Source: Ignavibacteriales bacterium
Lineage (GTDB): Bacteria > Bacteroidota > Ignavibacteria > Ignavibacteriales > Ignavibacteriaceae
Reading direction: 5' to 3'
Assembly (NCBI GenBank): GCA_016714125.1
Contig: JADJNX010000002.1
Coordinates: forward strand, 248,001 to 312,000
Length of the DNA stretch: 64,000 nt
Under the pieces are notes generated by a model. The model saw nothing but the letters and a program-made list of their open reading frames with translations. It had not been told where the DNA came from and searched no databases. The position numbers and the translations under genes were made by a program. This document shows, one piece after another, positions 49,430 to 57,842 of the stretch. Each line of letters opens with the position of its first letter. The first letter of the stretch is position 1.

Positions 49430-50521
49430 TTGAAATCTTCCCCGCTCCTGTTATTGCTGTTTATTCTCCTCATTCCCCTGCCGGCAGTTGGACAGGCGGC
49501 AACGGCGTACTCTGTGGTGGCGGGTTCCGGTGCAAACAAGGAAGCTGTTGATAAAATTACCTCAAAAGTTATTTCTGCCGGACTTTCTGCTTCAACAATT
49601 GATTTCTCGGATGGGAAAAAATCTCTTTTTCGAACATGTTCAGGATATTTTACAAAACAGCAGGATGCAATTAAACACAAGACACAACTGATTGGCTTAA
49701 CGGGTATAAGAGACGCCTGGATATTAAATATCACCTCTGACATTCTTGGGCTTTTCCCCGGGTCGGATTCAGTAACTGAAGAGGTCCCGGTAAAAACGGA
49801 AGAGGTTAAAACAAAAAACCCTCCAGCTAAAGATAAAGAGTCTAAAAACCCTCCGGCGAAAGATAAAGAGTCTAAAAACCCTCCGGCGAAAGATAAAGAG
49901 TCTAAAAACCCTCCGGCGAAAGATGAAGAGGCTAAAAATCCTCCGGCGAAAGATAAAGAGTCTAAAAACCCACAAAAAGAACCGGTGAGTGTGCCTCCGG
50001 GTGATCTAAATTCCGATAATTTATCAGCCGCTGATATCGATGAGGTAATTCGGATATATAAGGAAATTGTTGTCTCATTGGGAAAAAACAATACTGACCC
50101 AATCGAAAAATATATCGACCCTGAGTTGGGAATAATCGAAATCATAGATCCTGAGGGTATCCCCTATCCCATCTATTCATCCAGCCTTAAACAGGCGGTT
50201 ATGCAAGGGCTGTTCATCTCTACGAGCAAAGGTGATCCGGTAAAAGATTACCTTCCCGAGTTTGATTGTAATTTGGGAATGTGGACCAAAACGGGAAGTT
50301 TTATCTCAAAAGTTAAAAAGTACTCGCGTCTGACTTCGATTCTTAAAGATGCAGAGGAGGTAGTGTATATCGACAAAATTCTCCTTAATGCAATCGAGAA
50401 AATGGAATACAGGATATCCATCATAATCATCTCTACTGATGAAACACAACTCGGTTTTTTAAAAAAAGAAGGTAGTTTGTATCTCGGAGTTGTCGATAAC
50501 TCATTTGACTGTGTCGAATAA
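49430..50521 (+). CDS. Secreted SPOR-domain protein with KNPPAKDKES repeats
   Basis: The 363-residue product starts at TTG 49430. A signal peptide (SPLLLLLFILLIPLPAVGQA) is followed by a SPOR-like domain at about 28-105 (AYSVVAGSGANKEAVDKI to TGIRDAWIL), which in other proteins binds denuded peptidoglycan at the septum. Then come five tandem decapeptides KNPPAKDKES and a C-terminal domain (190-363) that I do not recognise. It contains DLNSDNLSAADIDEVIRIYKEI and a likely alpha-beta pattern. It stands alone, divergent from the kinase. Confidence 0.65.
   Translation: MKSSPLLLLLFILLIPLPAVGQAATAYSVVAGSGANKEAVDKITSKVISAGLSASTIDFSDGKKSLFRTCSGYFTKQQDAIKHKTQLIGLTGIRDAWILNITSDILGLFPGSDSVTEEVPVKTEEVKTKNPPAKDKESKNPPAKDKESKNPPAKDKESKNPPAKDEEAKNPPAKDKESKNPQKEPVSVPPGDLNSDNLSAADIDEVIRIYKEIVVSLGKNNTDPIEKYIDPELGIIEIIDPEGIPYPIYSSSLKQAVMQGLFISTSKGDPVKDYLPEFDCNLGMWTKTGSFISKVKKYSRLTSILKDAEEVVYIDKILLNAIEKMEYRISIIIISTDETQLGFLKKEGSLYLGVVDNSFDCVE
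49814..49972 (+). repeat. 30-bp tandem repeat inside the SPOR gene
   Basis: Five copies of a 30-base unit starting AAAAACCCTCCGGCGAAAGA at 49814, 49844, 49874, 49904 and 49934, plus nine bases of a sixth. Copies 2 and 3 are identical; copies 1 and 4 differ by a few bases. The unit keeps the frame, so copy-number changes would lengthen a flexible linker. Confidence 0.9.
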
Positions 50522-50833
50522 TCAATTATGCAGGTTGTTTTTGAATCAGTTACCAAACTTAAATGTATTCAGGTTCAATAATTTTTATCCTCCAATTCTG
50601 AGCAAAAGCAAAGATATTATTAAATTAATAAGGCATTATATTTATTTTTTTTGGATAAATTAAAAATAATCGTTGTTAAATAACTTTCCTTTAACTATTT
50701 TGTGCTTCAACCTTTCTATTCTTTTGAGCAGACCGCCCACTCATCATTTTTGGCCTGCTATATTTTAATATAATATTGTAAAAATTTCAAGTTTTCAAAA
50801 TATCAATTCAATCACCAAACTAAAGAGGTTTCC
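50522..50833. other. Intergenic region before the YCF48-like gene
   Basis: AT-rich, 312 bases, no gene. TATATTTTAATATA at about 50758-50771 could hold a promoter but does not match the TAnnTTTG form exactly. AAAGAGG lies six bases before the ATG at 50834. Confidence 0.35.
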
Positions 50834-53332
50834 ATGCGGAAATTATTACTTCTTTTTGTTATGGCTGTTTCATTGTCGAATCTTGTTTACACTCAAACAG
50901 GTTCTGACTGGAAATGGCTTCACCCATCACCTCAAGGTAACCAATTAAGAGCCATTCAGGCTTTTAGTGGTTCAACATGGTATGCTGTTGGACTCGCCGG
51001 CACATTCATGAAAACCACTGATGCAGGTGCCACATGGGAATTTAACCATATGGCTGGTCTGCCATTTGGTACATCAGGTCAGTCATCAAACGCTTATGAC
51101 CTCCATTTCACAAGTCTGACCAACGGTCTCGTGGTTGGTAGTAGCAGCGGTATTCTTAAAACTACAGATGGCGGTGCTACATGGACCTCCGTTCCTTCAG
51201 GGCTCTCTACTGCAACTGTAAGTTTATATGCCATGGATTTTGCTAATGATGGACTGACAGGTTATGCAGTCGGTACCGGTGGTAATGTCACAAAAACCAC
51301 TGATGCCGGTGCTTCATGGACCCAGCTTACATCGGGTGTCACTACTGCTTTTAACGAAGTCTGGACTAATGATGGAACTACAGTTTTTGTCGCCACTTCA
51401 GCAGGTAACCTGAGAAAATCCACTGATGGTGGAGCTACCTGGGCTGCTGTTTTTACCGGTGTCTCTTACACTGTTTATAAGATTGAAGGTGACGGAACCA
51501 ATTTTATGGCTGCCGGAACAGCAGGTAACGTTAGAGTTTCAACAGATGGTGGTACAACATGGGCAGCCGCAAACACAGGTTTACCAGCTACCAATGTTTA
51601 CTGGGATATAGACTATTTAAATAGTACATTTTATCTCACAGGACCAAGCTTTAACCTTTACAAATCAACCAACCTTGGTGTTTCATGGGATACTCTTGCA
51701 TTATTAAATCCCGCTCAGACATGGACTTCAACCTTCTATGCTTCAGTTTTTTCACCAACCGGTGACTCTGTGGTATCAGTTGGTGGTTTTGGTTTGATTC
51801 AGTCAAGATATGGAGCTAATGCAACTCCAACCAATCACACCAAACTCCTTAAACCCGGGACATGGAATGATGTTTGGTCATCAGCTCCTGATGAAGTTGT
51901 TATCGCAGTTGGCGCACCTACTGTTGCCGGCGTTCAGGATCAGGTTGCCAGATCAACCAATGGAGGCGCAACATGGACTTTAGTTCCAATGCCTGCATAC
52001 TCCACTGCTGCTTTCTGGAGTATTGATATGCTTAGTGCTACCAATGGTTTTATATCAGGAACTAATAGTGCCATATATAAAACCACCAATGGCGGTGCCT
52101 CATGGGATTCTGTTGCTGCAACAGGACTTCCTGCCAGTGCAACATTTAGAAAAATCGACTTTGTTGATGCCAATGTTGGATGGGTTTTTGCAAGTGCTCC
52201 AAGTTCTCTCGCAAACTTCATTTTCAAAACCACTGATGGTGGCGCAACCTGGACTGCCCAGTCACACGGTATTTCTGCTGCCAGCGCTGGCCAGGTTTAT
52301 AACTCTCATATGCGTGATGCTAACAAAGGTGTACTTTTAACATGGGAGCCTGTTCCTTACAGCACCGTTGATGGTGGCTCAACATGGAGAAGAGATACAG
52401 TAATTGACGACTTTGGTGGATTCCTCTATGATGTCAAGATGTTGGATGATTCACTCGGTTACATGGTTGGTAGCAGTGGAAGAATATATAAAACCACCAA
52501 TGGTGGAATTATGTGGGATACACTCTCCAAACCTACCGGTAGTTCTTATTCCTTCCAAACAATGGAAGTTTATTCTGCAACCACTTTTGCTGTGTTTGGT
52601 GCAACAGGAACTTTCCTTATCACAACTGATGCGGGAATGACCTGGTCTGTAAAAAACACTTCAGGAGCAACCCTAAACGGTTCGCACTTCTCATGGAATA
52701 GTAACAATAACAGTTATGCCTGGTTTGCTGTTGGAGCCAATGGTTACATGTTTAAGAACACACTCACGGTTGTTCCTGTGGAACTTGTTTCGCTCTCTGC
52801 TACTGTGGTTGACAATAATGTCAGTCTTAACTGGAAAACTGCTACAGAGCTCAATAACAAAGGCTTCGAAATCGAAAGAAAATCAGGTGAAGGCGCTTGG
52901 AATAAAGTTTCTTATCTTTCAGGTAATGGAACATCCACTACAACAAAAGAATATGTTTATACTGATAAAGGTGTAAAATCCGGTAAATATCAGTACAGAT
53001 TAAAACAAATTGATTTCGACGGTTCATTCAGCTATTCACATGTGATTGAAGTTGAAGTTGGTACACCGATGACATTTGATCTTTCACAGAACTATCCTAA
53101 TCCTTTTAACCCAAGTACCACCATTTCGTATAAAATTCCTGAAAACGCAACAGTATCCCTCAAGATATTTGATGTAACAGGAACCGAAGTGATGACACTT
53201 GTTAACGAAAAACAGGATGCCGGTTCATACACCATTAACTTTGATGCAAAAACATTCGCTTCAGGTATGTACATATATACCATTAAAGCCGGTGATTACA
53301 CAGCAACAAAGAAAATGATGTTGATGAAATAG
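50834..53332 (+). CDS. YCF48/BNR-like beta-propeller protein with T9SS sorting domain
   Basis: The 832-residue product has a signal peptide (LLLLFVMAVSLSNLVYTQ), then at least nine Asp-box-like repeats of the form KTTDGGATW (KTTDAGATW, KSTDGGATW, RVSTDGGTTW, KTTNGGASW and others), as in YCF48 and sialidase-like propellers. A fibronectin-like segment (ELVSLSATVVDNNVSLNWKT) precedes the T9SS type A domain, NYPNPFNPSTTISYKIP to KKMMLMK. Surface location is clear; ligand and role are not. The frame is intact. The gene at 60698 is a shorter relative. Confidence 0.9.
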   Translation: MRKLLLLFVMAVSLSNLVYTQTGSDWKWLHPSPQGNQLRAIQAFSGSTWYAVGLAGTFMKTTDAGATWEFNHMAGLPFGTSGQSSNAYDLHFTSLTNGLVVGSSSGILKTTDGGATWTSVPSGLSTATVSLYAMDFANDGLTGYAVGTGGNVTKTTDAGASWTQLTSGVTTAFNEVWTNDGTTVFVATSAGNLRKSTDGGATWAAVFTGVSYTVYKIEGDGTNFMAAGTAGNVRVSTDGGTTWAAANTGLPATNVYWDIDYLNSTFYLTGPSFNLYKSTNLGVSWDTLALLNPAQTWTSTFYASVFSPTGDSVVSVGGFGLIQSRYGANATPTNHTKLLKPGTWNDVWSSAPDEVVIAVGAPTVAGVQDQVARSTNGGATWTLVPMPAYSTAAFWSIDMLSATNGFISGTNSAIYKTTNGGASWDSVAATGLPASATFRKIDFVDANVGWVFASAPSSLANFIFKTTDGGATWTAQSHGISAASAGQVYNSHMRDANKGVLLTWEPVPYSTVDGGSTWRRDTVIDDFGGFLYDVKMLDDSLGYMVGSSGRIYKTTNGGIMWDTLSKPTGSSYSFQTMEVYSATTFAVFGATGTFLITTDAGMTWSVKNTSGATLNGSHFSWNSNNNSYAWFAVGANGYMFKNTLTVVPVELVSLSATVVDNNVSLNWKTATELNNKGFEIERKSGEGAWNKVSYLSGNGTSTTTKEYVYTDKGVKSGKYQYRLKQIDFDGSFSYSHVIEVEVGTPMTFDLSQNYPNPFNPSTTISYKIPENATVSLKIFDVTGTEVMTLVNEKQDAGSYTINFDAKTFASGMYIYTIKAGDYTATKKMMLMK

Positions 53333-53335
53333 ATT

Positions 53336-53375
53336 TTAGGTATTAAGTATCAGGTATTAGGTATTATTCTAATTC
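53336..53375. repeat. TAGGTATTAAGTATCAGG-type repeat
   Basis: Degenerate copies of TAGGTATTA. The reverse complement of the same word family occurs at 29889-29935. Confidence 0.4.
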
Positions 53376-53388
53376 TTTTACTGAAATT

Positions 53389-53423
53389 AAAAAAGGCTGT
53401 CTCGATTGAGACAGCCTTTTTTG
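53389..53423 (+). terminator. Terminator of the YCF48-like gene
   Basis: AAAAGGCTGTCTC pairs perfectly with GAGACAGCCTTTT around GATT, followed by TTG TTTG. It starts 56 bases after the stop at 53332. Confidence 0.9.
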
Positions 53424-53489
53424 TTTGAAGGGGAAATTTGATATCGAATATTGGAAGGGGATGGAGGAAATGTTCAAGTGTTCAAATTA

Positions 53490-54074
53490 CTAAAATTTAT
53501 AGCCCATTGATGCTGTTAACAGACCTTTCATTCCAAAACCCAATCCAAGATGAACTAGAAATTTGTTACCAAATCTTAACCCAATGGGATTAAACTGTAA
53601 AAGAGCATTGTCTTATCGAGATTCTCTGATTTATCATCATATTTTGTATTAGTTTTAACGAAACAAGGACCAATCCCAAGATCAAAAAACATCCCAAAAT
53701 CCTCATTTGGACATATTCATAACGTAGTTCCAACATAGTGGATACAAATGTTGCTTCGGTATTACCGGCAGATCTGGACTGGTAAGAGATATCTTTTACG
53801 AGTGACTCATAAGTTATTGAACCTCCAAATGAAAACCGGTGGTTACCATAAAATTGATACCCCAGGCTAACTGCAGGTACCTTGCTTTTTGTATCCGAGC
53901 TTGTATAACCAGCCGAGAGATTTGTTAACCAAATATCGATAAATTTACTCACGACCTCAGGTGCACTAAGTGTTCCTATTCCTCCATAAACAAATTGTTT
54001 TTTCTCAACTTCCTGAGCTGAAAGCGAATTATAAAAGATTATTACAACCAAAACAACAAAAATAACTGTTTCAT
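53490..54074 (-). CDS. Outer-membrane beta-barrel protein (frameshifted)
   Basis: Pieces of three frames form one protein of about 190 residues. ATG 54074 begins a signal peptide ending NSLSAQ, if a T is added to the run just after the start. The middle (GIGTLSAPEVVSKF, VSLGYQFYGNHRFSFGGSITYESL, STMLELRYEY) is in the main frame. Further on NEDFGMFFDLGIGPCFVKTNT and NPIGLRFGNKFLVHLGLGFGMKG are in other frames, ending in SMGYKF with stop at 53490-53492. Alternating hydrophobic strands and a terminal Phe are typical of outer-membrane barrels. Confidence 0.65.
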
Positions 54075-54150
54075 GACACTACCTTCATGAAATTAGTAAA
54101 AACATCTTCCATAAGATCACAAAATCCCAAATAAAAACCAATAAGATTTT

Positions 54151-54727
54151 TTATTTAAGTAAAACCAGTTTATGAAATGAGCTTTGAGTGGGATGAATAA
54201 TATACAGGAAATAAATTCCCGAAGGGTTTTGAGATAAATCGAAACTTGTAAAAGAAATACCCTCCGGAACTGTTTTGTCCAAAGCAGATATCTTTCGACC
54301 TGAGACATCAAAAATCTCAAAACGAACTGACTCAGTTTTGTCTGAACTGGTTTTTACAGTAAAGAAGGGGTTAAACGGATTGGGGTAAATATTAGAAATG
54401 AAAAAAGTATTGGGAGAAAGAAGTTCTTCATTAATTCCTGTTGGGGATGTTAAAACAAGAGTGATATAATTTTCTGAAAATTTTTCCACTCCACCCTGAG
54501 TTTTGGCCAATACCCTGCAAAAATAATTAGCAGAAGGGAGGGAGTCAACTATAAGTATAGTATCGGTTACTTCTTCAGATGCATAATAAAGTGAAGAAAA
54601 TATTGAATCCAGTCCAAATTCTACAACATACTTTACCTGCTCATAAGGGTTTAATGTTTTTGACTTCTCCCATTTTATCTCAATATTTTTACCGGGTATT
54701 GTTCCCGATGAAGTTTTTTGATCATAA
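54151..54727 (-). CDS. Secreted esterase, C-terminal part (Fn3-like and T9SS domain)
   Basis: This continues the hydrolase encoded at 54727-55631. After the frame change the text runs YDQKTSSGTIPGKNIEIKWE, a fibronectin type III-like domain (LNPYEQVKYVVEFGLDSIF, SANYFCRVLAKTQGG), and the T9SS type A domain (SNIYPNPFNPFFTVKTS, FEIFDVSGRKISALD, SSFHKLVLLK). The enzyme is therefore exported over the outer membrane. The frame is open from 54727 to 54151 and the ATG at 54510 is internal. Confidence 0.8.
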
Positions 54728-55631
54728 AAGGGACCAACGGAAGTTGATTAATCGAACTCTCTAAAATGATCGAAGTATCCGCGTTTACTGAATCTCCAAA
54801 AACAAATTTCCAGTAATTACTCTCCTCATATAAAAACAACTTAAAAGCAGCTGTGAGATATTTTTGGGAAAGGTATATTTGGTCGTTGCGGTTGATATAC
54901 CCATTGGCATCAGTCCAGTCCCAGATGCCGGTATCCATAAACTTGGTATGGTTTCCCCCTTTAATTGTTAAAAGTCCCTTGTTTCGCGGCGTATTATTAT
55001 ACATCGGGATTTGTGTCGTTGCCGGTGGAGTTATCCCGTCATTTTGAGCAGAAATCAGATAAATGATCGATTTTGTTCCATTTATTGTACCAATTATTGA
55101 CGGGGTTGTTTCTGCAGCGGCAAAAGGAGCTGCTATGGTAATAGTGGTATCATAAATTGTAGAGAGAAGTGAAGCTCCACCTCCCATCGAGTGACCCGAT
55201 ACTCCTTTTTTTGTTGTATCTACAAGATCATAAAATCTGTTCCCCGAAGTTGCAGACATTGCTGTGATATGATTGAGACAAAAGATTAGGTCCCTGCCCA
55301 ATTCACCATGTTGAGTATCTGAGAATTGTGGAGCTATTACAATGAACCCGTGGGAGGCAAGTTGACGATACAGTGAAAGATAATAACCCGTCTGCATAAA
55401 AAATCCATGCCCAAAAGCGACAACAGGATAAGGCCCGCCGGTGGTATCCAAGGGAGCATTTTCTCCATCAGTCAAGGATGGATAATATATCCTGCAGTTC
55501 ATGCTTCTTCCTTCACGATTAATGGTTTCACTATACCATCCTTGAGGGAATGAACCTCTGCTACCCGGATCAACCTGGGCATAAAAACAACTCTGAACAA
55601 GGATCAACATTCCAATCAGGATTTTAATCAT
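54727..55631 (-). CDS. PET-hydrolase/cutinase-like alpha/beta hydrolase, N-terminal part
   Basis: A signal peptide (MIKILIGMLILVQSCFYAQ) leads into an alpha/beta-hydrolase domain. The nucleophile elbow is GVSGHSMGGGASL, like GHSMGGGGSL of PET hydrolases and cutinases. Upstream, VVAFGHGF and LASHGFIVIAPQF match the oxyanion and central strands; downstream, SAQNDGITPPATTQIPMYN gives the Asp and KGGNHTKFMD the His. The Trp of the classic APW site is replaced (AAPFAAAET). A T is missing in TTTT at 54726-54729, cutting the link to the T9SS part. It probably cleaves polyester-like or lipid esters outside the cell. Confidence 0.8.
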
Positions 55632-55793
55632 TTAGAAACAATCTCACATTTTAATTTATTAAACAATTTAGCGGGAAATGCTTATTTTCGGGAATTATAT
55701 ACAATTACTTCATTAAGATAAAATATTTGTGGTGAATCCACCAACTTTTACTTTTTTTGAACATCTTTTATATTAAGAAAACAAATTTTTTTT

Positions 55794-56308
55794 ATGCAAG
55801 ATATTCTCGATTTCACGCTTTACTACAACAGATATAAGAAGAAACTCTTCAACTATACCCTCCGGATGACTGGTAACCGGATGGCTACGGAAGATATTCT
55901 TCAGACAACCTTCATGAGGTTCTACCAAAATATGGGGAATATCCGCCACGGAGTTGCAATCGAGTTTTGGCTTTTTAAGGTGGTGAGAAATGAGATCTAC
56001 ACCTGGTTGAGATCAAAAAAAAGAGTCTCAGAAAATTATTTGTCAGAGGACATCTCGGAGCTGGCTATCGAATCTGAAGGAAGCGCCGACTCACAACTGA
56101 TTGAGAGCGAAAAAAAAGAAATTGTATTAAAAGCTGTTAATTCTCTCCTTCCGAACAAAAGGAAGTAATCCTCCTGAAGGAATTCAGCGGGCTTTCTTAC
56201 GACGAAATTTCTGAAGTTTGTGGAATTGATACAGGGCTTGTCAAAAGCAGACTTTATTCGGCAAGACAAAAACTTATTGCCCAATTGTCCGATAAAATTA
56301 ATAAATGA
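55794..56308 (+). CDS. ECF-type sigma factor (frameshifted)
   Basis: Region 2 is seen as YYNRYKKKLFNYTLRMTGNRMATEDILQTTFMRFYQN and FWLFKVVRNEIYTWLRSKKR. The given frame stops at 56168; inserting one G near 56146-56149 gives LPEQKEVILLKEFSGLSYDEISEVCGIDTGLVKSRLYSARQKL, a normal region 4, ending at TGA 56306-56308. The ATGA overlap with the next gene confirms this end. The full protein has about 171 residues. Confidence 0.88.
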
Positions 56309-56769
56309 GTAATAACATGAACAACAAAACGATTACAGATACAATAAACGCCTGGTTTGATGGCGAGTTAAATAAAAGCGAAGAAGCAAATCTCTTTGCG
56401 GTCCTTTCCGTTAATGAAGACGCCCGGGAAACATTCAGGCAACAAAGTGACCTGAAGAACAACTTTTCACTTATAAGTGAAGAATTCCCTGACAAACTGG
56501 ATGAGCGAATTTTAGGATCTATCCATGAGACCACCACCAAAAAACCAAAAATGTTTGCTCAGTCAAATTTGCCCGCACTTTTTGGTTATGCTCTCTCGAT
56601 AGTCATGATAATAATCAGTGTTTTCCTGGTAAGTGAGCTCAGGACCAACAGATCAGGATTAAATGACCTCTCTGTTAAGGTAAAAGAACAGGAACAAACT
56701 ATAAAATTAATGTTCAATGCCTACCCGACAATCGTCGTAAGACCAACGAACAATGCAACAATTCAATAA
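56305..56769 (+). CDS. Membrane-bound putative anti-sigma factor
   Basis: The 154-residue protein overlaps the sigma gene by four bases. A cytosolic N-terminal domain (INAWFDGELNKSEEANLFAVLSVNEDARETFRQQSDL) resembles anti-sigma domains without the zinc Cys pair, and one transmembrane helix (LPALFGYALSIVMIIISVFLVSEL) leaves a short periplasmic tail. It probably binds the ECF factor upstream. Confidence 0.75.
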   Translation: MSNNMNNKTITDTINAWFDGELNKSEEANLFAVLSVNEDARETFRQQSDLKNNFSLISEEFPDKLDERILGSIHETTTKKPKMFAQSNLPALFGYALSIVMIIISVFLVSELRTNRSGLNDLSVKVKEQEQTIKLMFNAYPTIVVRPTNNATIQ

Positions 56770-56791
56770 TTAACAAATAATGGAGTTCAAA

Positions 56792-57220
56792 ATGAAAAAG
56801 ATAATGATGGTTCTACTGCTTCTGGCAGGAATTGTAACCGCACAAGATTTGGCAGTGAAAAGCAAAATCACTCCCGACACAAAAGCGCCGGTAAAACTTG
56901 ATGTTGAATCACCGGCTGATTCAATTTACCTGGAATGTGACAAAATGCCCGAACCCATTGGTGGATTTGCAGCCATCATGGGGAAAGTGGTATATCCAAA
57001 AGAGGCTATGGAAAAAAATATCCAGGGAATGGTTGTCGTTTCAGGTGTAATAAATGAAAAAGGAATCGTAACCTCGGTTAAGGTTGAAAAAAGCCTTGGA
57101 TATGGTTGTGATGAAGCAGCTATGAAAGCTCTTAAAGAGACCAAATTCACTCCCGGCGAAGACAACGGGAAAATCGTGAAAGTGAGAGTTGCCCTTCCTG
57201 TAAAGTTTCAACTGCAATAG
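56792..57220 (+). CDS. Periplasmic TonB C-terminal-domain protein
   Basis: I choose ATG 56792 (MKKIMMVLLLLAGIVTAQ), because GGAG lies directly upstream, over the in-frame ATG at 56780. The product has 142 residues. After the signal peptide comes a TonB C-terminal domain: YPKEAMEKNIQGMVVVSGVINEKGIVTSVKVEKSLGYGCDEAAMKALKETKFTPG and VALPVKFQL. It lacks a transmembrane anchor and Pro-rich linker, so it is not a full TonB. It is the third gene of the sigma operon and precedes a TonB-dependent receptor. Confidence 0.85.
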   Translation: MKKIMMVLLLLAGIVTAQDLAVKSKITPDTKAPVKLDVESPADSIYLECDKMPEPIGGFAAIMGKVVYPKEAMEKNIQGMVVVSGVINEKGIVTSVKVEKSLGYGCDEAAMKALKETKFTPGEDNGKIVKVRVALPVKFQLQ

Positions 57221-57261
57221 GTTAAAAATTACCCAAAAGTAATTAAACAGTCCAATTCATA

Positions 57262-57302
57262 AAAAAAGTGCCGGGGGGTTTTCCATCTCCCGGCACTTTT
57301 CT
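57262..57302. terminator. Bidirectional terminator
   Basis: AAAAGTGCCGGG and CCCGGCACTTTT form a strong hairpin between the convergent TonB_C and SnoaL-like genes, with A and T runs on the two sides. Confidence 0.85.
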
Positions 57303-57312
57303 CTTTTAAAGT

Positions 57313-57666
57313 TTAGAAGAAAAACTGCTCCAACACAATTTTTCCATCCTTAACCTGATATACGCAGACTTCAACCTCATTCATTCTGGTACCATCTTTA
57401 AGAGTGCAATCCATAGACATGGTTAACGCAAAATGAGTACCGCCAATTATCGGATCACCAACTGAAGAACTGTGGAATTCCTGGATCATTTCACTCCATT
57501 CTTTCCCCTTTTGATAGATGGCTTCCATTCCTCTTACTTCCCTTACAGGGGCGCCTTCTCCTTCGATGCTCACACAATCTTGAGAGTACAACTCTTTGTA
57601 ACATGTTTCATAATCGCCTACTCTGCAGAGCTCTACCAGTCTGTTTGCAATTTCTTGAACTGTCAT
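57313..57666 (-). CDS. SnoaL-like (NTF2-fold) protein
   Basis: The 117-residue protein shows the SnoaL/NTF2-like pattern: VQEIANRLVELCRVGDYETCYKELYSQDCVSIE, then VRGMEAIYQKGKEW and a series of C-terminal strands ending VYQVKDGKIVLEQFFF. This fold covers isomerases, hydrolases and ligand-binding proteins; no catalytic set can be assigned. It is single and convergent with the sigma operon. Confidence 0.8.
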   Translation of the reverse strand: MTVQEIANRLVELCRVGDYETCYKELYSQDCVSIEGEGAPVREVRGMEAIYQKGKEWSEMIQEFHSSSVGDPIIGGTHFALTMSMDCTLKDGTRMNEVEVCVYQVKDGKIVLEQFFF

Positions 57667-57797
57667 TTTTTTTCTTTCTTTTGTGAATTAAATTGAAATA
57701 TTATACTCAATTAAAATAATTATTTGAATAGGATAATTAAATTCTACTCTGATGGGTGGTCATATAAAATGATGAACAAATTAAACTTGTTTCATGC

Positions 57798-57805
57798 TAT
57801 ATTTG
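57798..57805 (+). promoter_or_regulatory. Possible promoter -7 element of the TonB receptor
   Basis: TATATTTG fits the Bacteroidota -7 box and lies 37 bases before the ATG at 57843. No clear TTTG is found 19-21 bases upstream, so an alternative sigma factor, such as the ECF factor encoded at 55794, is possible. Confidence 0.3.
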
Positions 57806-57842
57806 TCAAAGAAAAGTAATACTTTAAAAACTCCGGTTAGAT

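Noticed and set aside
49408..50145. Antisense frame with regular LDSLSFAGGF repeats
   Set aside because: The repeats are only the reverse reading of the 30-bp tandem repeat in the SPOR gene.
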